From Blattamonas nauphoetae (lineage: Eukaryota > Preaxostyla > Oxymonadida): a DNA stretch of 64,000 nucleotides. Made by a program: the position numbers and the translations under genes. Below, one piece after another: positions 56,601 through 64,000 of the stretch. Each line of letters begins with the position of its first letter. The stretch's first letter is position 1. The notes beneath the pieces were generated by a model. It worked only from the letters and a program-made list of their open reading frames with translations, searched no databases and was not told the DNA's origin. Location of the stretch: the NCBI GenBank assembly GCA_033064195.1, contig JARBJD010000031.1:1-64000 (forward strand), in the 5' to 3' direction.

Positions 56601-59600
56601 TGCATCTTCACAGCCTGCTCGTCAGGGAATGGGGACGGAGGCGCAGTGTGGGCGAATGTGATTGACAACACAATCTCGTTTTCAGGGGGTTCAATGAAAT
56701 TGTGCTCAGCCACTGGAAATGGAGGAGGGATCTTCGTTTCCCTGGTTGATCATAACGTTGGGACAGTGAAACTGGAGAATGTGGGATTTGGAGAAGATGC
56801 TGAATTGAATTCGTGTGCAGGGTCAGGAACAAACATCTACATCCACACCACAACTGTTCCATCCATCCTTAACCCAGACACGCTCGTGGCTGACTACTTC
56901 ACCACGCCAAAGAATTCCGAAACCAACGTTTTCGACGCGACTGAGCTTGAATCATGCTTGTTCGGTGACAAACAGCAGAACTCGACGTCTCTCGTCTTCC
57001 TTGCCAACCCTTACACTGGAGAGCCTGCGTATGCCTCGGGGGGAAAGTTTGATCATGAGCTGTGTGGAAACTCGAAATTGCCTTGTGCAGTTCTTGATCG
57101 GGCACACAACATCGCCGAAGAGAGCTCAAGTGGAGATACCGACGCAACAGTCCTCATCCATTCAGATATCGATTTGACAAAAAATATCACACCAACCAAA
57201 CCAATCACATGGGCATCGTCATCTTCACAAATGCACACAATCAGGACAGCCACATGCACGATCACAATCGAATCAGACACATTCACAGCACACGCTCTTC
57301 ATTTCATTCCAACTACAATCCAGACATCACCAACGTTATTCGCCATCAGTGGAACAGGATCACTCGTCCTCTCGTCCTCAAAACTCAGCTCTTTCACACT
57401 GGATGGACCTCTGATCAAACACGAGGGAGCGTCAGTGGAAATCACAGGGACAACAATCGAGCACATCACTCTCTCGGCCACTGCAGCCATCGTGGCGTCA
57501 CATCCACTGACCATCACGAATTGTTTCTTCAACACGATCACCTCACAACACAAAGGAGGATCAGCAATTTGGGCTGAGCTGGACGAAAACACAGGAGTCT
57601 CAGTGAAAGACACGGGATTTGTGAATTGTGTGGCGAACAATGTGGAAAACTGGGTACTGATCACTGGATTGGAGAACCGCACTTCATTGGAGAGCGAGAG
57701 CTGGGCAGGGACTTTCAACCATACATCGGAATGGAGTGGAGTGATGGTTGAGGAGAGTGCGGAGGAAGGGCCTTATTCACTCCTGTATCACTTCTACCCA
57801 CGACCAGTTGGATCGTTCCACGTCACAAAATCCAACTCGTCGAACTTTCGGCTGTGTGGGCACTCAGCCATGCCTTGCCACTCTCTGCCGAAGAGCTTCG
57901 ACGTGACACATGAGCCACTTGCCGAAGTGAGGGAAGCGGAGCTGAACGAGTTGTTTTCGATTGGTGACCGTTCGCTGACGATCAGTGGACACAACAAGCG
58001 CGGAGTTGTGGAGATGATATCGAAGGGGCGTGTGCTGAGCAGCGACTTGGACGACCCGGGCACACTGACATTCAAAGAGCTGACAATTGATGTGTCCTCA
58101 TCGCAGCTGACGTCAGATGATTCTTTCTTCACATTCGAAGACGGATCGTTGTCATTCTACACCGTCGTCATTTCATCGTCAAACGTCATCACACCCACTC
58201 TCCTCAACCTGAAGGGGGTGCCTTTGTCGTAGAATCCGTCAAGATTCGCCAAATCGCCTTCGCTCAAACACCATTCACACTTCACCCAAACACAAGCACT
58301 GAGCTTACACTCGTGAATGTTGCTCAATGCATGATGTCACATTTACTCTCAGCCGAAGACTGCTCTCTCACTCTCGTCACATGCACGTTCTCGTTGCAGC
58401 AGAGCATCGACGAAGTGAACGACGCTGATGAGATGTGCACCTGGTCAACGGGTCTTCTTGTTTTGGATCACTGCACAACCACTCTTTCTTTCCCGACATT
58501 TGATTCAGTTGCACAAGGAGCGATTGCCATGCGTGGTGGCACACTGAACATTTCAAGCGGATCGTTCTCGAACTGCTCCCAGCCATCTTCCACAGCCATT
58601 TCGACAAGGAAGCACATTGCATGCTCGGAGGATGGGATGATCACAATCCCAACAGCGTGGACGAGCGACGATGATTCAACAGAAAACCTCTGGATCTCAA
58701 CTGACAGCTGTGATGTGACGCAAGCGGGAAATCCTGTTCTCGCTCCACTTTTCGTCCCAACGATCGATGTCAACAAGACGAAAGCAACTGGTGGCAAGAA
58801 GTCGCTGTACAATCTGACGCTGATCGGAACGAGTCTCTATCCGTGCGATCTGTCACTGTGTGTGTGGGAAGTTTCAGAGAAGAAGAACTCCGAGCCATTT
58901 GTGTTCAATCTGCCAGCATCAGTTTTCAAAAGCACAACAACAATCGTCGCAGATGTCAACATCAGTGGGGGTTCGTTCTCGTCGTCGACAGTGCTGAGAG
59001 GAGCCCTCCAGTACAGTGATGGACTCGTGACAGATTGGTTCACGTTCAGAGCAAGTTCTTCAGAGAGATTCTCGCAAGCATTCGACAGGAACAAGAGCTG
59101 GATCATTCCCGTCATCGTTGTCTCAGCTGTTGCTCTCCTCCTTCTTCTGATCATCGTCTTTCTGGTTCGTCGTCATCAAAAGAAGAAGAAACAAGATCAG
59201 CCACTTTCCTCTCAGCAGGAACAAATGATGGACGTTGTCGTGAAATACGATGAAGATGACGAAATGATGGTTCGAACACACGGCAACACACATTCAGGTC
59301 TCCTCCCGAACTCCTCCCACACTCACCAACAACCAAATGATGACACTGCCATCCAAAAGAACTTCGACGATGAGGACAATGAGGATTCCAAGCGTCAACC
59401 AAAGGATCTTGTGAAGGCATACAACTGCGACGATGATTTTAACATTGCCTTCGTCTCCCCGAAACAATCGCTGTTCCAGCGGATCCATCACTCCGACAAC
59501 AACCAACCACTCAACTCGGGTGCGATCTTGGTCAGCGTGATCAAGGGCATCAAATACCTTCAGAGCCAGAAGCAGGACAACCTCGTGGTCTCTGTCCTCA

Positions 59601-60187
59601 CGCCTCATCACTTCTTCCTGGACAGTTCAGGGAAAGTATCACTCGGAACATCGGACCATCTGAGGCATCCAGATCAATCGACTTTGAATGAAGCCAATCG
59701 TGCAAGCGAGGGGAAAGGAGAAGGCAACAACCACTTTTTTCGAGAATCAAACATCGGATCGGTGAACGACAACACCATCTCATTGAACACTCTCAAACCA
59801 TCAACGAACGCTCAGCCAGTGAAGAGCACGGAAGGACAGCGATGGATGGCACCCGAAGTGGCAGGTCGGAGAACAGCGCTGGACGTGAGCAAAGCGGCAG
59901 TTTTTAGTCTTGGCCTGGTCTTGTGGGAAATGGAGACAGGTTCTGTGCCGTTCGGCGAAGTGGACGCTGTGAACGCTCAGCGACAGCTGGGAGCAGGCTC
60001 GCCTCTGAAAATGGATCGGATCTCGTCCGACTTCGTCAAGTCCCTCATTGCATCCTGCCTCGAAGTCGACCCACACGCACGATTGTCTCTGAACGAGCTT
60101 GAGGACAAACTCAACACTATTTCGGATCATTTTGAAAACAAACCCCAACAGATGGGTGCCACTATCGACTTCGGAATGGTGTACTGA
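53687..60187 (+). pseudogene. second copy of the beta-helix/kinase-like gene, decayed
   Basis: Inverted paralogue of the gene at 23.7-30.2 kb, with long runs of identical residues through the N-terminus, beta-helix, membrane span (WIIPVIVVSAVALLLLLIIV) and kinase-like tail. Three lesions are visible: the start ATG of the other copy is ATA here (53712-53714), so the signal peptide has no start; CGA has become TGA at 54723-54725; and a run of six Gs is five near 58213-58217, shifting frame until about 58230. The remaining frames are otherwise open (53859-54725, 54747-58232, 58313-60187). The extreme C-terminus differs (NTISDHFENKPQQMGATIDF). The G-run loss could be a sequencing error; the other two changes are harder to explain that way. 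A recent pseudogene is the best reading. Confidence 0.8.
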
Positions 60188-60529
60188 TCCATATTTTCTG
60201 TCCGATTAGGACCCGTTCTTTGTCCGTCTTCAACTGAAGATTTCTCTTCACATCGCATCATTCAACTACTCATAATTTATTACTGCTTTCTTCTCAACTA
60301 TTTTCAGCTCTCTTCACATGTCGACATTACACAAGTTTTCTGTATCTGATTGTTGTACTCAATTTGATATAACTGCCCTTGACGGGCCGTAAAAAGCCGA
60401 ACTAGTAAACAAAGGGTTGATCAAACTTTTTGACCGAACGGGGTACCTTTTTGGATTTACACTTAACAAAGAGGCAGAGGTGGAGTTGGTGGGCCAAAAA
60501 ACTCTATGAAGTGGCAAAAAAGTTGTGCT

Positions 60530-60605
60530 CGGCGGGAGTCGAACCCCGAGCACAACAGTCGACAGAGGGGTTGGCTACCGCTAGGCCAAACGCGCCGCAC
60601 GTTCA
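60530..60605 (-). other. tRNA-like sequence, possibly degraded tRNA
   Basis: On the minus strand tggcctagcggtagcc resembles an A-box/D-arm and ggttcgactcc is a perfect B-box consensus, at suitable spacing. The D-region can pair (ttggc/gccaa), but acceptor and T stems pair poorly, while gtgctcgg/ccgagcac makes an unusual alternative 8-bp stem around the B box. It could be a pseudo-tRNA or tRNA-derived repeat. A true tRNA is less likely. Confidence 0.35.
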
Positions 60606-60609
60606 CTAC

Positions 60610-61090
60610 CAAAAAATTGGTGTCTTGAAGGGAGAACCGCCATAGTCTTTCACTTCACGATACATCATGATCAATCGCTTGGTTTTGATAAAAAAATATT
60701 AAAATTCCAGTCATAATGTTGAAATGATTCAAGATAGCGTAAAGATGAAGTGAAATAGTTCGCCGATCGCCCTCGTCAAACGTGATGGAACGGTCGTGAC
60801 ATTCTCTGAGACGATCTCGACAGTATTCTCAACATTTTGAAAATAAAACGTGTTCATATCCATATCTGACAGTTTATTACGAGAGAATAGCCTAGTTGAA
60901 CAATACAGTCACAACACACCTCGATCACCTTTGGCCCAGAAAGTCCACTCGTGCCAACAAAGATCCATATTCTCACTGTTTCTTTCGTCATCGTCCCGAT
61001 AACAGGGTATTTTGATGTTCCTAATTGATTCTTAAAACCACTTCACGACAAGTTTTACTCAACATTTTTTGAAAAAAAACACGAGAGATT
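60610..61090. other. no gene seen
   Basis: AT-rich stretch between the tRNA-like sequence and the pogo-like fragment. I find no open frame with recognisable content on either strand and no repeat matching the families described elsewhere in the window. Confidence 0.35.
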
Positions 61091-61096
61091 TGTTGT

Positions 61097-61610
61097 ATGT
61101 TGAGATTGCATGGAGGGGACATCCGAATCAACAGATCATGGGCGACGAACTTCTTGGAGCGCCACACGTCCAGACGATGCAAACATAAATTTAAAGCAAG
61201 GGAACAGACAAGAATGATTGCTACTCCTGATCAGATTCGAATGTATCAGCACGATCTCACAGGTCTGCTGCGTTTCGTTCCTTAATTGCTGCTTTTTCAA
61301 GCAGACGAATCTAAATCAACAGAAGTGAAAAATCGATGACATTCCTCGCAACGATTTGTCTCGATGGATCAATCCTCCGCCCCGATTTCGTCACTGCGGG
61401 AACTGTGAAGCCTGAAGAAATGAAGTGAAGAGGGGTGGAAACCAACCGGGATTGTGTTGTGGCAGTACTCCTTGAGGACGGTTGTTCAGTCCACAAAATA
61501 GAGAAAGTGAAAGATATGTTTAGATGAAACAAAATGCAACACACGTCCTCCAGCCTTTGGATGTCGGTGTTTTTGGTGTTTGGAAGCGGAGATTAAAGGA
61601 CTTGTGATTG
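61097..61610 (+). pseudogene. pogo-like transposase fragment
   Basis: 61097-61285 reads IRINRSWATNFLERHTSRR, typical of the CENP-B-type helix-turn-helix of pogo/Tigger transposases. Near 61540-61605 another frame reads THVLQPLDVGVFGVWKRRLK, the QPLD motif that lies just before the last acidic residue of the DDE_1 domain. Most of the catalytic domain between them is missing, so this is an internally deleted, frame-broken copy. It is followed at once by a dispersed repeat element, as at 1667-2893. Confidence 0.6.
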
Positions 61611-61644
61611 GTTCGTTCAGATTTTTAGGTTATGATCGTTGCTG

Positions 61645-62641
61645 ATAGATGTGTGATTAATCCGAAATATTTCCTTATCCGGGTATCTGTGTGAACAATA
61701 TATTGTGGTCAAACTAAGAAAAATAAAAATTAATTCCGCGCCAAAATGCCTGTATCAAGTGAAAACCTCAAAATACCCCCTTTTGCCCAACAAAAGAAAG
61801 CGTTTCGGCGATATCTTCACAACCCATGAACCGATTTTCATGAAATTTTTCACAGAAACGTTTTTTTGGTGAAACTAAAATATTGAAAAATTCGGATATA
61901 AAATTCTGGGTATTTGGGAAGATCTTAAAAAACGCTGTTTTTCTCGCTCAAAAATTTCTTAGGAAACAAATTTTTATTTTTTTGAGAGTCTTTTTTCGAT
62001 ATATTCACGATAAAAATACTTTTTATTTGGTTTAAAACGGATATCTGGTTGTGGAGATTTGAACTGAAAAAGTTTGAAAAATGTATGTATTCCTGCTGTT
62101 TAACGTATTTTGAGGTTTTCTCCGATTCCCCGCGGAATTGAATTCTCAATTTTTTTCTTATTTGGACTAATATGGTTTTTTTGGACCCCAGGTTCCGGGT
62201 TGGTGACACGGACCGGGTAAATGACATATCTATTAGATGAAATTAATCCCAGAATCGTTTTTTTGGTGAAAAGAACATTTTGAACAAAATTTGGAGATAA
62301 AAGTCTGGGTATCCGGAAACATATGAACAAACCCATATTTTTCTCGACAACAAATTCTTCGAAAAAAAGGTCTTTCATTTTTTGTGCAGTTTTTGTCGAG
62401 ATCTTTACGATCGCAATGAACTTTATTTGGTGCAAAACGGATTGTAGGTAGTAGAGAAACGAGCGGTTCAAGTTGAGAAAAATGTGTGTATTACTGGCTT
62501 TCACAGTATTTTGAGGTTTTCTCTTGATACAAGCATTTTGGTGCGGAACCAGTTTTAATTTTGCTTAGTTTGACCAAGATAGATTTTATAAGCCCCTTTA
62601 CCCGGATCAATAAAAATATTTGGATTAATCGCATTTCTATA
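61645..62641. mobile_element. dispersed palindromic repeat family, most complete copy (D)
   Basis: About 1 kb with long, imperfect terminal inverted repeats: left atagatgtgtgattaatcc, accggataa-type block, ggtcaaactaagaaaaataa, tgcctgtatcaag, gaaaacctcaaaatac; the right end has the same blocks inverted. The interior holds two divergent copies of the cacagaaacg/tttggtgaaa block (near 61855 and 62260), so an internal duplication is likely. It encodes no protein. Copies at 2400, 4285 and 16910 are shorter or diverged. Confidence 0.65.
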
Positions 62642-62645
62642 AAGC

Positions 62646-64000
62646 TGTTTGTGCTTTTCTTCAGGCCGCAACTCCATTTCTCGTAACAGCGGCTTTCAAG
62701 ATGGGTGGAATAGAAATATATGCAATCGGACCGTATCAGCTGTAATAAGCTTTTTGGTGGATCTGGAGAAGAAAGAAAGGATCCCTGAAATCAAACCTCT
62801 CTAATTGTCAGAATTGATGATTTGCTCTGAAGGACTTATCTTTCAAATTAGGAAAGACAATGGAATCAAACAGCGTGTTGATAGAAACATCGATGGCTTT
62901 CCCTTCGAGTCAAGAGATGGAAGATCGTGGGCATAAGCAGGTCTGAAGCTTTCCTCACTCGACACAAAAATCTGAACGTGGTTGAATGGAGTCATCATCT
63001 TTATACGAACTGTCACTCTCCCTTCTCTCGTCGGATCGGAATCGTTTCTTCTTGGAAATCGGAGCCCGCTTTCAGAACAGGCATCAAGATCGATAATGTC
63101 ATACGCAGCATTGAGGCGAGGGTGTTTACGAGTTTTTCGTGGAGAAAGACGGCGTTTGCCTGTGCTTCTTCTTCGTTCTGCTTCCTCAAAACACTTCAGA
63201 TTCAATTTCTCGTTCGACACTCCAGTGCATCATGACTCTGACCATTTAAAATGATCATTTCTGACCATTTCTCCAAACTGTTCAGCCATCTGATTGTTTT
63301 TTCATCCATTTTGTTGGTTATGACTTTGATCTTTGAAAGGACTTCCGCGCCTCATCTTCTCTATGGGAGGTATGAGTCGTGGGTAGTGAAGAGGTGGAGG
63401 ATTCTGAGGAACGATCATAGGGTCAGTGGCAACTGGAATCTGTGTCGATCGAGTGACATTGATTTGTTGCTGTGTCTCTTCACTGTTTTGTTGATCCGAC
63501 AAAATGAAATCCTTCAACGGATCCAATTACAGAGTCCTCCGATATCATATGACAAATATGGGAGGTTAAACAGTGTCCACGTGAATGATTCAGCGCAAAA
63601 AGCGGATTTGAGATCTGATCGTGATCAGGGATCAAAATAGATTTCAGATTTCCCCGAATCAGTCGTGAATTGATTTCATTGTCACATCTTTCGGTTGTTT
63701 TCAAAAATCACAAAAAATTGCATGTTTTTGTCTCAGGAATCAATGGTAGCACTGAATCGAACATGTCAAATTCACCAAAGAAAAGGTGAAGACCTCCTCG
63801 AATGATCTTCTTCAATGGCAATCTGATTCCATTCTCTGAAATTCCACTTCACTTCTCAACCACGGTTAGGAAGACCAGGACGTATTGTTGAGATTGACGA
63901 GGTTATTTGGAGAAAGAGGAAATCTAAAAATGAAGACAGAAACAACAGATATGGATCATTTGCGGCATTGAAAGGACTGTGGATGGGGTGAAAGGGAACA
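62646..64000. other. no confident gene
   Basis: 62650-62800 may hold a decayed pogo-like C-terminus (a frame reading close to AATPFLVTAAFKMGGIE), which would mean the dispersed repeat split that gene. The longest frame after it, 62843-63220 on the minus strand (125 codons), is basic in its first half and has no recognised motif. The last kilobase shows only short frames. Confidence 0.3.

Overview
The window looks like nuclear DNA of a metamonad flagellate, most likely an oxymonad (Blattamonas/Monocercomonoides type). This is inferred from the gene families: a giant TmcB-type multi-pass membrane protein, two very long beta-helix surface proteins with a cytoplasmic kinase-like domain, DHHC, ArfGAP, SPX-SLC13 and PTB-like genes, and many DNA transposons plus virus-like remnants. 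All genes fit the standard code (TGA and TAA stops). Introns are tiny: I could place 24 GT-AG introns of 30-87 nt (most 30-50 nt), and in seven multi-exon models the summed exon length is an exact multiple of three.

Layout. 1-6.7 kb is a transposon graveyard: a frameshifted hAT transposase running off the left edge, a pogo-like transposase fragment, two copies of a dispersed palindromic repeat family and a worn ~135-bp tandem repeat. 6.8-15.2 kb is the strangest part: a ~760-bp fold-back palindrome, fragments of a Polinton/virus-like element, a 3.1-kb array of ~155 phase-locked 20-bp repeats, a 60-bp tandem array in which every unit carries the 19-bp palindrome tcgacac-ccata-gtgtcga, and a 905-codon tyrosine recombinase with a C-terminal Myb/SANT-like domain that ends 57 bp from that array. 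15.8-17.5 kb holds a second hAT fragment and an intact-looking non-autonomous element.

17.8-31.9 kb is host sequence: the TmcB-like gene (+), the 2148-aa beta-helix/kinase-like gene (-) and a helical-repeat gene (-). 32.2-48.6 kb is gene dense: a kinase-like/HECT-like fusion, a DHHC acyltransferase, an SPX-SLC13 anion transporter, a SMAP-type ArfGAP, a type II thioesterase, two unrecognised genes, a two-RRM PTB-like protein and an acyltransferase-3 family protein that looks truncated.

48.9-53.5 kb contains a complete-looking Tc1/mariner-type transposon (TA flanks, repeat-rich terminal inverted repeats, open DD34E transposase) and a 1.87-kb non-autonomous hAT element with a perfect 8-bp target duplication. 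53.7-60.2 kb is a second, inverted copy of the beta-helix/kinase-like gene, now a pseudogene. 60.2-64 kb returns to pogo-like fragments and the dispersed repeat family.

Functionally the host genes lean toward surface sensing or adhesion (TmcB-like, beta-helix receptors), membrane traffic (ArfGAP, DHHC), anion transport (SPX-SLC13) and RNA binding (PTB-like). There is no operon-like organisation; neighbours are simply packed closely, for example 92 bp between the convergent SLC13 and ArfGAP stops.
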